From positions 372,001 to 436,000 of the forward strand of contig JAEBUN010000013.1 in assembly GCA_023014365.1 (NCBI GenBank): a stretch of 64,000 nt of DNA, in the 5' to 3' direction. Positions within the stretch are counted from its first letter, which is position 1; every line of letters starts with the position of its first letter. The notes below the pieces were generated by a model. The model made no database searches and had not been told where the DNA came from. It worked only from the letters and a program-made list of their open reading frames with translations. Source of the stretch: Lepiota brunneoincarnata (Eukaryota > Basidiomycota > Agaricomycetes > Agaricales > Agaricaceae). The position numbers were made by a program, and so were the translations under genes. Of this stretch, positions 1 to 13,895 are shown piece by piece.

Positions 1-3000
1 AGGGTCACGGACGAGGGTTATACTCTTCAAATCGAGCAACAGGTCCTCGAGCGCATCGTAGAAGGGGTCTGAGAGCTTTGTGTCGATGCCCTGTTTTCAT
101 CCTCCTCGCCAATGTCGTCGACGATCTCTCTGGAGACACCTCCTTTTAAACTCCGACGACCCCCGGTCCAAATAGATGCAAATATCATTTGTTGTTGCTC
201 CGCGGGGACAATCATACTCGGAACCTGGTCTAACTATGCTCTGCATCTCCTTCAAGTACGTGCGGAGCTTCGCTCCGTGCTTGGTTGTCTAGTTCTTTGT
301 CTTCATCATACGTGATGCCTAGCGAGGGTCCATTCAGTCATCGCACCATCATTGTCCCGCTGTATATTCCCTAGGAGACGGTTCCGACTGGTATCATCAA
401 AAAAAGCTCATACAGTGAAATTTGGCGCCATGAACTTCGTTGTGATGCCGACTTCTGTACCCTCTGTATAATGAAACCCCAGCACCGTTCTGCTGCTGGC
501 CCAAAAACCGAAGAAAGAAAAGCGTAATCTTCATACGAGGTGACGTAGCGACTCATGTAGTTTTATTCAAGTAAATGACGGGAAGGAATTTGAAGAAACA
601 AGATAATCAAAAGGTGTGTGCAAGCAAGACTCAGACTACAGCAGCAGAGCCATTGTTTTTGGTCGAGACATCAATCTAATTCACTGACAACACGGACATC
701 AAGTAATGATTCACAGGTATGAGGGGAGTTCAAGCCATATACCGACGCTTATCTACTCAGCTCCTTTGATGCAGGTCTAGCAAATATCAGGTACCCAATT
801 ATAAGCTGATCATGGGAACACGACTCATGAACAGTTCTTTTATAACCGCAGCATTCGAGGATCGGACCGACTAGGCCAAAGGTACCCACGCCACTCTGCC
901 ACACATCTTGTACTCCTTCCTCTACTAGCACACAGCTTCCAATGACGAGGACAATGAGGCAAGTCGCCGTAAGTACTTCCCTAGCCGACCCCCATCCTAG
1001 GCGTAATAAAAATACCACGTTCAGTGGAATCCACCCAAGGTCAAGGGCTATTCCTTGGACGTGCCCGGAAGCGTAGCCTTCTCTCATCCTCGACGCTTTA
1101 AAGGGTGACGCCAAACTTATTAGCCAATTCCGGTTGGTGCATGAATATCGCTTCTGGCGCGAACAAACACACGTATCAACACTGTTGTATTACGCACTCG
1201 GAAAAGGCAGAGGGACTTGCGTTACAGTCATACTTGGGCTTCGGTTGAAGCTAAGTGCTTAGTAAAAGGCTGGGGCGCACAATCACTTCCTCACGTCCAT
1301 ATAATTGTTCTAGTTGCCTCATTGATGAAAGCCGGTTCTTGCACAACGGTATGTGGCACCACTGGTGGAGCGTGCAAGGTCATTAGCCAAAGGGACTGAT
1401 GGCTCCCCGTCAAGATGCACATACCGCAATAAACAAAGCTGCGATGGCAAAGGCAAGCAAGCTTGAGAGCACGGAGAACGATAGGGTACAGTGGCTACAC
1501 GCTCTCTCCACTTTTTATAATTTACCAGCGGGTTTCTCTTTCTCCTTACCTCCAGGTTGTATGTACGACCATCTATGCACTTTCACTGATCGAATCAGCA
1601 GGCGTTAGGTGCCACTCACATGTACCGAAAGGATGTCATTGCCGCATCACTCCACTGAGATCCCGAAGGTTGCTAGAAAGATTTCGATAACGGAAAGTCG
1701 GTTTCGGCCCCAAGGCTTGTATACGCGCCTCTATTTAGATAACCACCAAGTAGGTCCCACGACCAGGAGAAACCGCGTTTCCAGATATACTGTATGACTG
1801 CTGCAAGGTTCGGGGGTAAAGACACGTATCCACTAGCTATGTGGCATACGCTTCATGCCCCTACGTGTCCGAACCTCTACGGACCCCGGAACTAAAGCTT
1901 CTGTGTAAAAGAGTGTAAGAGAGTAATAAAAAGGTGTAAGGTAAAGAGCGAGATAAAGGAGAGCCAAAATACTCTAGATGATCGCGATGTCCTCACGTAG
2001 CTGAGAGGACATCCCTACAATACAGTATAGAGGTGATTGGCCAGCACGGGAGGAAAACTTGACGGAGGATTTCTGGGCATGGACATACGCAGGCGTGTAT
2101 GCTCGGGATGCCCAAAGTGAGGGGGAGAGATACCAAGATGGAGGACTGTGGCGCCCTGACGGCCGTGGCTGCTCTCAATTGAGTTTCCCACTCTGAGCCC
2201 GCTTATCCATTGGCGCCCAACGAGGAACGTCTGGGACAACAATTCAAATGCATCTCCCTATGAAAAGGTTGTATATGAGCTATAGGCTATTTAATGGTAT
2301 ACCAATATCTCTCGCATCACAAGAAATCGTCAGATCGAGAGCTACCGGCCTTGGTGCAGCGCTGAGGATTTTCCGTCCGTTACGGGACTTATCTGATCCC
2401 TCCACCAGTACAGGGGTTTCTCAGGGTTTATCTAGTCACCATATGGGTTTAGTCTGATTCGTAGATGTTTAACCTGGGTTGAACACAGGGAGTAAAGCTG
2501 GGCTACGCAATAGGTACGGGACGAGACCCCGTTTCGAACTACCTGTTTCAATATTCCCCAACGGTAATGGAGGCAGGACATCCTCTACCACTCGCAAAGG
2601 GTTACAATGGGTCGTTACGGTAGTAAGTTACTGTTCGGTTTAAGTACGTTTTACCCGCCCCGCCCGCCCACCGTTCGGTTAGCGTTACAACCCTGAACTG
2701 ACCGTTTTCCTTCGCTTAACTTCAAGTCAATATTCTGATCAGAAGCGTGTGCTTAAGAAATGAATACTTTTTTGCATAATGCAGCAACGACTGACAGCAA
2801 GACGTGCCAGGACCCATGTCACTGATTAATGTCTTTGACCACCATGAGCATTGCAACTGCTAAGGATATGTGTAGAGGTGGTCACCCGGCTGCCCACGGA
2901 AACCGAGCAAACCTCTCCATAACGATCTCGGACGAACTCGACAGCTATCAGTACGAGTAGTTTCCCAAAAAAGAAACATCTAGGTTCGGATCAAAATACC

Positions 3001-5950
3001 CCGGATCAACAATACCCCTCTCCCTCCTGACCGTTTCTCCGTTCTCTATCCCTCGGTAATGAATAAGGAATACTACCTGTAGAATATGATGGAATTATAG
3101 GATATTCTGTATGTATTCCGTAGGGACTTCAACTAACAACAATTCTTTGAAGTCTCTCTCTTTCTTTCTATTTCGCTTCGTTTCGCTTCGTGTCGCCTCG
3201 CCTCAACAACTCAGCCATCGGAATTCGTTCATGTTACGTCCCATCATTGTCTCATATCGTCTCAAGTCCACGCGTTGAGCGGTTTTATTTAAATCGCTTG
3301 TTTTACATCTATTTCACTATACTATCTACAGAATCTGGGTTGAACTCCCAACACCCCAGTTACCATCCTTTCAATGATACAAAAATATCAACAGAAATAC
3401 TATGATACATATAAACAATACTGGAACAAAATCTACTGTGACTCAAAGCTTACACTCTATCTGTGAATACCGATCAATCATGATGACTGAGCGCCAGCGC
3501 CAGGTCCTTCATTAATATGGTCGTCCTGATCGCAGGTGCCGTTGAGCTCGCCGCAGTGCACCAGCCCGGGGCTGATGGTCATGGGGCTGTGTGCTCCCTA
3601 CAGATGAAATGAAGTGTTAGCAACAAGATGTGTAATAGCTGTCAGACAACTAACCTGGTGTTCCTTGAGTGACTTCACCGAAGTCCTCACCTGGATAAAT
3701 TGGGACTCCATCTGAGAACCTTCTCAGGAACCTCTGATGGAGAATATCCCTCCTTTTTGACCTTGCAATGATCCCCCTAGCCTGCTCGAAGGGAAGTTAG
3801 CACCGCCGTACAAAAGACTCATACAACTTGCAAGACTTACACGTGCTAGCCTCAGGAAGGACTTATAGTCCAATTCACTGAGCCCCTGTTCCGTTAAGTG
3901 CCAAACTGGCACACGGGAAGTGGTGGAAGTGGAGGGCAGGGGATCAGAGCGAAGAAGGGGGTCGGTGGCGGGTGGGCGGGCCGAGGTTGGCAGGGGCGTT
4001 GAGAAGGTTCCTGAGATCAGGACGATGTCGGTACCCGGAAGGCGGTTCGGGATTATGAGGTGGGTGGGGTGGAAGGGCATGGGGGAAGGGACTCTGGGAG
4101 TTCGTGGAAGGAGATCGCTTAATCGGGGTGGGCATGGCAGGCGACGGGTCAAAGTAGGAGGTAATTATATGTGGGACATATGCTCATGTTCGAGCATGGC
4201 TTTAACGACATTGGACATCGATTGTTCTGCCCGAGCACAATGGCACCGGGAAAACTCATTATTCAACCCACAATTTTTGGTCTCAGCCCATTGAAGTCAA
4301 AAATTTGTATAGCGGCGCATTTACATAGTCCTTCCCAAACAGTGAGTGAGCGTAACCAAATAGAAGCCGTATAATGGATGAATGGACAATTGGGAACGTA
4401 CAAACATACAAACTAAAGGGTTCAAAGAGCCAAATAACATCGGGACACGGACTGGAGGCCGGGGATTACCCCGGCTGCGCGCCATCGCCGCTGGACGCGG
4501 ATGTCAGGGACATGCCGGCCGCCGATTATTTTTTCATGCCCAATGTTGTGCACACCTATGGTCAAACGGATGGTCAGGGCATGGGGAATAGTCCTTGTGA
4601 ACTCCCTGCCCGGTCGCTTTGCCATTTGACGATATCCGAAGTCAAGCGCAAGGCTCGACCATTGACCCGCCATCGCCTTTGCCCCGTGCCATTGTTTGTG
4701 TCACGGAATATATTCAGGGACACTGCCGGGCACTAAACGGTGTGACCACTGTCCTTAACACACTAGGTGAATTTTCACCGGGCCACGGGAGCCAACAATG
4801 GTAACACATCCAAGGGTATCTGGGATAGACATCGACACACCCATCCCTCCCACCCCCTCCACTCTCCCTCTCCGGCCTGAGCAATTTTCTACACAGTCTA
4901 CAGCATCTCCGTCGCCATCAACTTCTCGCCTCCCCACCTAGCTCCACCGCCCACCCCACTCGGTCCCAACTTCCTCTAATACGTGTCAACTGCCCCACCC
5001 GCCTCGTTAGTTCTCCACCTCGAGTTTCTCGGCACTGGCGCCTTGCCCTTTTTTTTCTGCAGCATCGGCCTGGCACTCTGACGACTCGTTGGATAGTTTG
5101 AGTCTGCACAGCAGATCTCTCTGAGAGTTCTGAGAGTTTCAAGTCCCAGTTCTTCTTCCGCTGTACCCCTCCAGTGGCACCGATGATGTTGGCTGATCAG
5201 ATTCTCTTTTCATAGGACGTCCTCGACAAAGCTGCCTCTCCGAGAAGTTGACCGGGGGTCCCGCACACAGGACCTCACAGCCGCATATATCTCGAATCCG
5301 TGACAGATGGAGGCTCCTGACGAGATGGATGTGCTTGGCTAGGGGGTGAGCTGTTCGGGATATCGCGGCTGGGGCTCCTCCTTTCACGGACTCTATTAAG
5401 GGCGCGTTTGGAGGTGGATATATGCGGTCCACTTTGGGCCATCGTCAAACATATAAAGGCAGGAATAATCGATGGCTGTAACAGTTGGGTTGCTAGCACC
5501 ATAGGGTGTTCAACGCGGTGCACGTTCCCAAGTCAGAGGTAGGTCATGTTTCCACATCAACTTATGCAGTCCTCTAATTTAGTAGGCATCGCCAAGGTTG
5601 ATGAGTCCCGAAACGCTGAAAAAAGGCACCAGCACACCCAGTGATGGCAATGTCGCAGACCATATAACCTGGCTGGTGTGGAACGTGTACAGACACAAGC
5701 ATTGTGCGTAGAGTCCCAGTGTTGTTCAATCACATCGCTGTCATTCCAGGTCTCGACCCCCGTAGCTTCAACCCCTCCCCTCGAACCTACTTCCTGGAGA
5801 ACTCGTTCAACCCAAGGTGGCTCTCATTGCAAACCGAGTGCCGGCCATATCTTAAAGGAAATCAGTTTTTTTTGATCAATACGTAAGTCGTCCTTCTCTC
5901 GTTCTCCAGCACCAGCTTAGGATTGACCACCCTACTCTTTCCCAAACGCT
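1..5950. other. Host-like flanking DNA, no assignable gene
   Basis: Six-frame reading of this stretch gives only short open frames, none with a family motif I recognise. A 121-codon minus-strand frame at 749-1114 has a hydrophobic centre and could be an exon of a membrane protein. The frames around 3724-4294 are low-complexity, proline/serine-rich on one strand and glycine/arginine-rich on the other. No LTR, tRNA or tandem array was recognised. The DNA may hold decayed genes or long UTRs and intergenic sequence. Confidence 0.4.
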
Positions 5951-5953
5951 ACT

Positions 5954-6432
5954 CTATCCGGGCTCGCGACTACGTGGCAAGGGCCTGGGAGTGGGGGCTA
6001 ATTGATGAACAATTTGCGGATTAGACCCAGTGATGGGAGCGCGGCCTGATGCCTTGGAAGTTGCAGTAGCTGGGATTGCCAAGTAACTTGCCTTGACCGT
6101 GTCAAGAGAGGTGGGGGTCATTAAAAGCTCGAGATTTTCCTGATCAGTCGCTGGTTCTGGTAGCGAATCCAACCCGGTGACACACACTCGCTCCACTCGA
6201 GGTTGCTTTTTGCTAGTGTCTCGTCTTTCTCGCCGAAGTCGCCTTCAGATGCCCGGGCCCTGGCTAGTAAGTGTCGCGCGGAGGGATCCTTCGGGAGCAG
6301 TTGTAACTGTATGGCGTCTGGACCCTGTTCGTTCGTGTCGGCGTGAATGCTGTTACGGAGCCCGAAGCATTGCATCAATGTTCTTAAATGGTTCCTCTGG
6401 CAAAGTCTGTAAAGGTGAATTTCTTTAAACAC
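5954..6432 (-). pseudogene. Unidentified coding-like remnant
   Basis: Two overlapping minus-strand frames (6121-6432, then 5954-6196) each look protein-like and would join with one frame change near 6180. This suggests one exon with a frameshift, or two exons. The content is charged in the first part and threonine/serine/proline-rich in the second; no domain was recognised. It lies just downstream of the Set1-like remnant on the same strand and could be unrelated to it. This is coding appearance only, with no function assigned. Confidence 0.25.
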
Positions 6433-6449
6433 CTCACATACAGTACATG

Positions 6450-9400
6450 CTAACCATTAGTCAGAGTTGCCGACAAAGATGTCACAAGCCCGAAAAAAAG
6501 GAGGAAATTATTATAACACTTCAAATTCAAGTACCCACGACATTTAGCGGAACCACATAGGCAAGGAATCTTGTCCTGCTCGAATGGGAAGTGGTAGTCT
6601 CCAACAAAGCTAGTCCATGCCTTGAGGCGGAGAACAACAGACACAATCTCATGGCCTAGTTCAATATCTTGATTGGCATAAATGACGATCCTATTCTCGC
6701 TATTGATCGTTATAACCTTGGCGGTATAATTGGGTCCGCAGGAATGGTTGATAAGTCGCCTGGTTTCAATCAGCCCCACGATCTGACCACGCACAGGTAG
6801 TAAAAATTACTCAAGATTTCCCTTGTTCGTCGCATGCACCACCAAGTCCCCATCGATCCTGACAAATAACTGCTTCCATTAACCCGCCCCCCGCCCTCTC
6901 CCTCTTATCCGCCACGGCAGCCTGAACAACCTCTCCCACATACTCAATGACCATCTCCCCACACGCGATCCTCTCCATAGCATACAACCCCCAATCATGA
7001 ATCGGATTATTCGCAAACCGCAAATACTTCTTCCTCGTCCGCACCTGGTTGAACTTGAACGTCAACTCATTCGCAGCAGCCGTCTCGCCCCTGGATAACA
7101 CCACCACCCGCTGGAATTGATTGATCTCTTCCAGTTCCCGCGCACGCCGATGAGCATTAGGACAATTGGAGCGTGGAGCTGGGTTTTGCCCGTGAATGCT
7201 AGTGTAGCTGCGTTGGTTACTTGAGCCTGGTACTGTCCTACATACACCACCTTCTCGACATGGCTGATTTTGTAATACCCTTCCATCCTCGCAGAACCAG
7301 TGATAGGTCGACAGAGCGGCATTGATTCCGAACATCCGTCACTTGCAAATGGCCCCGTCGTATGTTCCTTTTCTGTACTGGACGCGGGTGGCTCGAACCC
7401 AGACAAGGATAGCTTCGCATAATAGAGATCTTCATCATCTGCACACAAGCCGGACTCGAGAGGGGCTGGCGGCGGGGGCGTAGGCAGGGGTGTAACGATA
7501 CCTGGCTTGCGTTCCATCTTGGGTACCAGGGAAGCTGAACGCGACTCGATCGCGGAACGGGCACCTGCATCTCCTCCTCCACAACCACAACCTTCCTGGA
7601 TCTCCTCTTGGCACCTCCCTTCGTCTTCTCGTTCTCGTTCTCCTTGTCTCTCCCCTCCGTCCCAGACTTCCTCAAGCGCTGCTCTTGTCCACCCACTTCT
7701 TCCGACGTTGCACGTCTCTTCTGTGCCTCGCTTGCGATCTCTGCAAACTTGAGCAAGTCAGTCGAATCTTCCTTTTCAGATTCAAATTCATCTTCTTCAA
7801 CAACTCCCTTCAACCTCGTGATCACAATCGTCGGCTCCTTTCTCCTCTTCTTCTTCGGCCTCTCAACAACCTCTTCATCTTCACCTTCTTCCCCTTCTTC
7901 GCGTTCCACTTCGTGCTCGGGCTCACCACGTTCACGTACCGCCTCATCGACCACCTTCTCTTTCTTCTTTTCCACCGCCAACTCCTCAGCCTCCTTTGGG
8001 GCCTTCTGCCCCCCGAACGACAAACCTTTCAAAATACTCCCCTTCCCTGCTATTCTCCTCGCCCTAGCACCCTGTTCTCTTCATCTCCCCTACAAGTCTC
8101 GTCACTTCGGGCGAAACGATCTTCTCCAACACATCTTTCTACAACACCGCCTTCAACTCGCGGATAATTCGCACCTGAACCAGTGCCATCAGCTCTTCAG
8201 GCTCCAGCTCGCCCTTCACCCTCCCCGAATCTGGAACAGATTTGACTGCAGGTTCAACGTTGAGGAGGACAGGTTGGTACGCGAGTGTTTTATTCCGGAT
8301 GTTCGACATCCTCTGTGCGCGCCTTGCAGAGCCAGACTTGTTGAGGGTGACGTAGCGACCTGTATAATCGCGCATGAATCTGGTAATGCACATCAATATC
8401 AGACGTGGAGAATACGAGGGAGAATTGCACACACGTACCTGATCTGGATAAAACCCCTCGAAAAAATACAACAATTTCGTCATCCAACACATCGTCAAAT
8501 CCACCCGAGCCACCACCCTTCCTTGCGGCCTTTGGCATAATCAAACCCATTCTCCACTAACCTTCTCAGCACCTCATTCCTCTCCTCCTCCCTCTCCTGC
8601 TCATTCTCAAATGTGCTCGCCAACTTCCCAAGACTCCCAGGACTACATCCCGGTCCCATTCGTTATAGCTGCATGATGAATACGAGTAAGAGTATGGTGA
8701 AGGCGATCGCGAGAGGGGATTGTACGGTGGGGGTTGGTAATGATCTCCGCGATCCAGAAGTAATAGCTATACCCCCTCTGCCGGCCCCGTTCTCGGTCTC
8801 TTTCCCGCTCCCCGTCCCTCTCACGATCACGGTCGCTATGTCTTCGTGCTTGGTTTGAACAAACTACTTGGCAGCCGACTCGCTTTCATCGAGGTCGACC
8901 CTGCTGCATGTGCCAAGTTTGGATTCTAGGGAAGTGGATGATGGAGCCTCCCGTCTGGCCTGGGTGGTACGCCGATCGTACCAGGAATCTGTAGTCTCCG
9001 CTGTTGGTGCTGAGGCGTCTGTCCAGTCGGCGTGGCAACTCACATGCTTCCACTACCGCTTGCAGGAACCATTAAAATCTCTCCCCCCTCCCCTTCCCTC
9101 CTCTTCCTTCTCTTCCAACTCTTTCAAGACGGCTTTCAGCTTCACACCCTCCCCATCAAACACGACCCTAATTACTTCGCTCTCTGCCTGCCCCTTGCCC
9201 TTGCCTGCAGCACTCAACATCCCCACTGATTCCACAGTGATACCGGGCGATCCACCCACCACAGACATGAAAGCCTCGACCACCCTACGATTGTGTTCCT
9301 TTGCAACGGTGGCGAGTCCCGGTATTGGGCGGGCTGCTGACTTGCGCATCATTAATCAGATGATCGCCCCGGATGGATTCAATCGCTAGAGCGTAGCGGG

Positions 9401-9520
9401 GGGGCCAGGGAAAACTCATACTGATATCGTCCAGAGCTGTTCCGGAAAGTGGCGCAGATTCGGGTGCATCAATGCCTGGCCTGTAATAGCGGGAACGAAG
9501 GTATATATTCGGGGACAATG
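6450..9520 (-). pseudogene. Set1-like histone H3-K4 methyltransferase, decayed copy
   Basis: Set1 is the catalytic subunit of COMPASS and methylates histone H3 lysine 4 in the nucleus. Reading right to left the remnants follow Set1 order: a conserved N-terminal block with RVVFDGEGVKLKAVL (about 9053-9352), an RRM-like region (8139-8516), a charged linker rich in E/K (about 7510-8032), N-SET ([13 protein letters not shown], about 7240-7320), then SET with [23 protein letters not shown] and the post-SET run [13 protein letters not shown] (ends about 6530). A plausible 48 nt GT..AG intron precedes RRLINHSC. The ADKRER to SYLFRID stretch has lost several residues and one base, giving a frame change and a stop, N-SET is joined to SET only by a frame change, and the stop after GYLN is gone. 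I read it as a pseudogene; assembly indels are the alternative explanation. Confidence 0.72.
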
Positions 9521-10648
9521 TGCCGCGTCCATTAAGTCTAAGACGAATCTGTTGTAGGGGGAGCGGTTTCGGCTCAACGTTATTGATGAATGACGGATAC
9601 TATGATGTTGAGAAGTACTAGCATCGTGAGCTTTTCCTCTCCTACCATCGTTTTCAAATGTCCAACATTTCTGTTAGCACCGACACGGTCGCCTTCAAGC
9701 AAACACTAGCTGGCCTGACGAAGCAGTTGGCGTCACTCAATGTCCCATCGCATCGAGCCACTCTCTTTTGTATGATTTCCGTCTGCCCGATCAAGCAGGG
9801 ACCTTCTGGTGTCATTCACACTGCTGTTGGTTCTCCGAATATTTGTTGGATTCTGGACTAATGCCTACATTCACATAGCATTTCTGAAACTGGGTGGTTC
9901 CAAGTTTACATGAGCCAAAATCAGTCTGAACGGTACGTGGGTTGCACGATGCAAAAGAACTACGGTAACATGTGTGACAACCAACAGTATGTAGGGTGAC
10001 TAGGTAAATAAGGACAAATCCCTGTCACAATTCCTTTGATGTTGTCCGAAGTGCTGGCAACTCAACACCTAATTTCGTGAACCCAGTCCGTACAGATGTT
10101 GTCAACCTCGGTGGTAGTGCGAACGATAATGTTACCATTGGCCTCGTCACTGACAACCCTGGATCCCCCACTGGCCTGTCTACATTCATATCTGTAGCTC
10201 GGTAGGTATGATAGGCTTACTCTCAACAGCCATATTAAATGGCGTTTTGAGGCGCGAATAATGGAAATTTCGGAGCATAGGGTAAAATAAACTGCTCCTT
10301 GACAGTGGATTGGCGGCAGTATTCGCAGAAGATGCTGATACAATTGCGCAACAGGACCCGCCAGGTAATGTGTCTCATTGCTCGGGAATGTTTTGTCTGC
10401 CACCGACGTTCAGTCTTAGCGTCCTGGTATGAGCTGTTATGCATCGCCCGGCAACGCTTAGATAATAGATTATGACAACCTCCAGCCCTACCCCATTTTG
10501 TAAAACCCTGCAAACATCTTCGGACTGTGCGTTGATATCCGACCACGGGTGGACCCTTACTGTTGGGCTTAAGTTGAGCTGTCCATGCTGCTTTAGAGTG
10601 TGAGGACCAATCACCTCTAAGCGCGAAGACCTGGAGCAACCGAGGAAG
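9521..10648. other. Intergenic stretch with one small unassigned ORF
   Basis: A 67-codon plus-strand frame (9658-9861) starts at ATG shortly after a pyrimidine-rich run and ends before AT-rich DNA; its product is not recognised. Minus-strand frames at 10062-10639 lie where the C-terminal half of the downstream transporter would be expected, but they show none of the sugar-porter C-terminal motifs. I see no repeat or LTR boundary here. Confidence 0.3.
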
Positions 10649-12110
10649 TTATTGGGGGAAACGGGGACAGACCGAAATACGGACCAGCATTGCTATCATA
10701 AAGTGTGAATAGCCCATGACAATACTGCCCCATCTCAACAGCGGCTTCCGTCCTGGAGCCCCAGGATCAGCCTTGTGGGTCCAACCACCAAAATAGAAAC
10801 AAGGATCGATCAATATATACAATCGTCGGAAGCACAGCAAGGAATTGGACGATCCCAATCCCTCCAGACACTATTAGGGTCACAGTATCGCCACTCAGGC
10901 CGACGCTGCATACCAGGGTGGGACCATAGTACAGCAAAGCATCAATGCCACTCCACTCTGCATGTCGCTGTTAAATGAGGCTCCGAAAGGTCTTGTGTTC
11001 GTAAAAGACATACGCTGGAAAACCATGATCATGATACCAATCATTGTCCTGTCCCGATACCGATAGCTAAATAGTTTTTCCCAGACTTTGAGCTCCCCTA
11101 CCAGCCCTGACGTCGGAGATTCGCATCCACCTGTTTGTTTGATAGCTGTGGCTTCTACTTTCATCTCGAGAAGCTCGATCTAGAGAACGTTAGATCATGC
11201 TGGATTCGAAGAAAAAAGACGAAAGGAATTCACCTGAAGGAGGGGATCAGAATCGGCTTCTTCTGGTGCTCGTTGGCGGAGCTTGAGAGACTCTTAAGCG
11301 CATCGTCGTAACGCCCTTGCAGTACGAGTAGACGCGGGGATGGGGGGAGAAAGAAGCATCCAAGGGCAAGAATAACGCCAGGGACTATCCGGATCCCGAG
11401 GGGTATGCGCCAGGAGGAAGATCCAGGAACTCGGGAAATCCATCAGCTGCCCCGAAATGTGATTTGTGAGCGATGTGACGTGCTATCCCCGTGTTATGAA
11501 CCCTGTACCAGAACCCAAAAACAACCCCCAGTACAATAGAGAACTGTTCCAACGCCATAAGCGACCCTCTGGCCTCTGGCGGACTGATTTCAGCCATGTA
11601 GAGGGGCGGGGGCATGCTGGGATATGGGCGCATCAGATGTATGGGTAAAGCAACGGCAGTATTGGCGCGCACCTTAAGGCGCCAACTCCAATGCCACCGA
11701 TGGAGCGACCAATGAACACGTGTCCAAGGGCGGTTGCAGGCACATTGAAAGGTGGACCCAATGCAGAATATAACTAGTGGGTATAATGTCGTCTAGTAGA
11801 CAAAACAGGGGGGGGGCAAGTGTTCCTTACCACAGGCAAACACGATTGACTGCCGTCGGGAAAAACGATCGGCGTACACACCAGCACATAGGGCGCCGAA
11901 GAGCGCCCCAAGCTCAAGCACGGCAGTTACACGATACCTTTCAGAAGATATTCGTCGTAGTAGATGTTCAGGGACGTACTCATAGCACCCTTTTGGAGCG
12001 GTGTCACCGGCCAACGACGCATGAAGTCCTTCATAACCAGCACATTGGCAATCTGAACCTCGGGTCTGAGCAGCAAGAACTCAGTGATTTATTGTAGATG
12101 TGTTTCTGAT
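10649..12110 (-). pseudogene. MFS sugar/quinate-type transporter, decayed
   Basis: Major facilitator sugar porters move hexoses or related polyols across the plasma membrane. Reading right to left: an N-terminal part with the loop AGVYADRFSRRQSI (about 11850), FIGRSIGGIGVGALR (about 11690-11730), LYMAEISPPEARGSLM (about 11560-11610), FFLPPSPRLLVLQGRYDDAL (about 11300-11350), LFSYRYRDRTMIGIMIMVF (about 11030-11080) and GRKPLLRWGS (about 10740). These are the order and signatures of the family (GR-x-IGG-x-GVG and PESPR-like motifs). The blocks fall in different frames. Some gaps can be introns, but a one-base loss near 11293 right after DDALKSLS breaks a conserved helix linker, and the last TM helices are missing. 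Probably a pseudogene. Confidence 0.7.
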
Positions 12111-12139
12111 GTTCTTGCAACTTGGCAGCTGGATTGCAA

Positions 12140-13895
12140 GGGCGATGCCGCAAAGCAGTGAGTTTTCCCTCTACGATTCCAGCAGGTTCTTATATCTCTC
12201 GCGCTGCCTGGGCAGTGCGAAACCATCATCCGCCTCGACTCCCATATCCGCCTCCGCTCTGGTTAGCACCAACTATGCTCCTCTTACTTCCTTCTGGTCA
12301 AATGACAGCAATGCTCGCCCCAAACCTAACCTTATCCAACCGCCAAAAAAGCCTGGGAGGAGCTTGATAGATCTCAAGTACGCCTTTCTCTTTCGCACAG
12401 GCGTATTTATTATCTTCGAATTCGGCTTCATCATTCTTGCGTCTTTGACAATGACCAACCCAATCCCACTCGACCTACCATCTCATATCACGGCCACCGA
12501 AGCCAGGGTGGTGTCACTGTCATTTCTATCACCTGGCACGCATTTGCCATAATCATCATTAAGGATGTCATCCTCTATGTCTTCAATGCAGAATGGGCAG
12601 CCCAATACTGCAGATCAGACAGGGTGACACCTGGAGACACTGATGTTGTTTCTCGGATGACGGCTATCGCTTAGCATTTATTTCGGCGTTACTCCTTATG
12701 CCACTGAACAGGTTGGGGCTCAGCGTGCAGGTCGCTAACCTTACCATAGTTGAAAACACTTCTGCACGAGGTTCCACTATGTTAGCGTTTGATCGTGCCA
12801 ACCTTATAACAAGATTGGAGCAACTCGAGAATGCGAGCTATGGGTTTCGGACACGAGGCCACGTGCTGGTACCTTGGCCCGCATCTGACTTGATTTCGAC
12901 CAATGGGACTATCAAGTATGAAAGTGATATCGTGAATTACGATTTAAAATGCTCGTGGAAGCAACCAACGTTGGGGAAGGAGGGGTTGAGCGGTTGGGTT
13001 ATCGACAATAAGGAGTGGGCAACCTATGCCAACAGTTGGTATCCCCATCGCCGACGCTTTTGGAGATGCAAGTAAGCCCTGCCTCCATCTCCTCTCCGCC
13101 CTAAATGTTCAAACATGCAACCACAGCAATCCTACCTATGGAAGAGCAAAATGTCCTCCTCGGCGATGCAGATAGTCCACTCATCGCTTTCCTTTTCCTT
13201 GGAAGCAATACCACCCTCTCAAAATACGTCGCTCTCAACCTTGAAGGGCTTCCCACAACACTCGTAGCACCCTCCAATGATACCAACGCCAACTCACTAG
13301 TAGATCCAGTTCTCGCCACTATCCTGCTCTGCGACCCTCAGCCAAAGATCTCTCCCGCGATAGTCACGCTCTCGCAGGGCACGCTCCACGCAGAGCCCTA
13401 TCCCGGCCTTCGACTGACCAAAAATATCCCACAGACAGCAGCAAACGCAATTTTCTCTCAGAGCCTCCTCGACGCCACATCCTCGCTAGATAACTATGGC
13501 GACCAATCTCTCGTGAACCCCATAACACGAGTTTTATTCCTCACTGACCCTTCATTCTCCCATGATGACAAACCGGAGGGCATCAAACGGCTCTCACTTG
13601 ATCAAATCAACGAAAGATGAATAACGTGCTTCCCTCGGTGGCAAAGGTCTATTTGAGTGGGTACAGGCCAAACGACGATACCCTTACATTCCCCTCATTC
13701 AAGACGTTCCCACTGGCGCTATTGCGGATAAGGAGGTACTGGCACTTGTTGGAAGCAAGCCATTTCTGATAGCCCTAATCGTGGTGTTGGAGTTGCTGGT
13801 GATAGTGTTGGTTGCATTGGTGATGATGGTGAGAGCTGATGAGCTACAAACTTTCGATTTGGAGAGCATCGTGAAGGCACTGCATGTACAATGAA
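12140..13895 (+). pseudogene. Hypothetical multi-TM membrane protein, frame-broken
   Basis: Several consecutive plus-strand frames give one coherent protein. A hydrophobic segment with FRTGVFIIFEFGFIILASL (about 12390-12450) is followed after a frame change by a second one containing FAIIIIKDVILYVF (about 12540-12590). A third, with LAFISALLLMPLNRLGL, lies at about 12670-12720; then comes a long non-hydrophobic region with N-x-T/S sites (12698-13620) and a last hydrophobic helix, LLVIVLVALVMMV (about 13790-13830), ending at a TGA near 13893. N-terminal TM helices, a large external domain and a C-terminal TM anchor are a common layout of lineage-specific Agaricomycete hypotheticals. At least two junctions look like frameshifts rather than introns. 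No enzymatic motif is visible. Confidence 0.5.

Noticed and set aside
7608..8540. 310-codon plus-strand frame
   Set aside because: It is the complement of the charged linker of the Set1-like remnant; no motif of its own.
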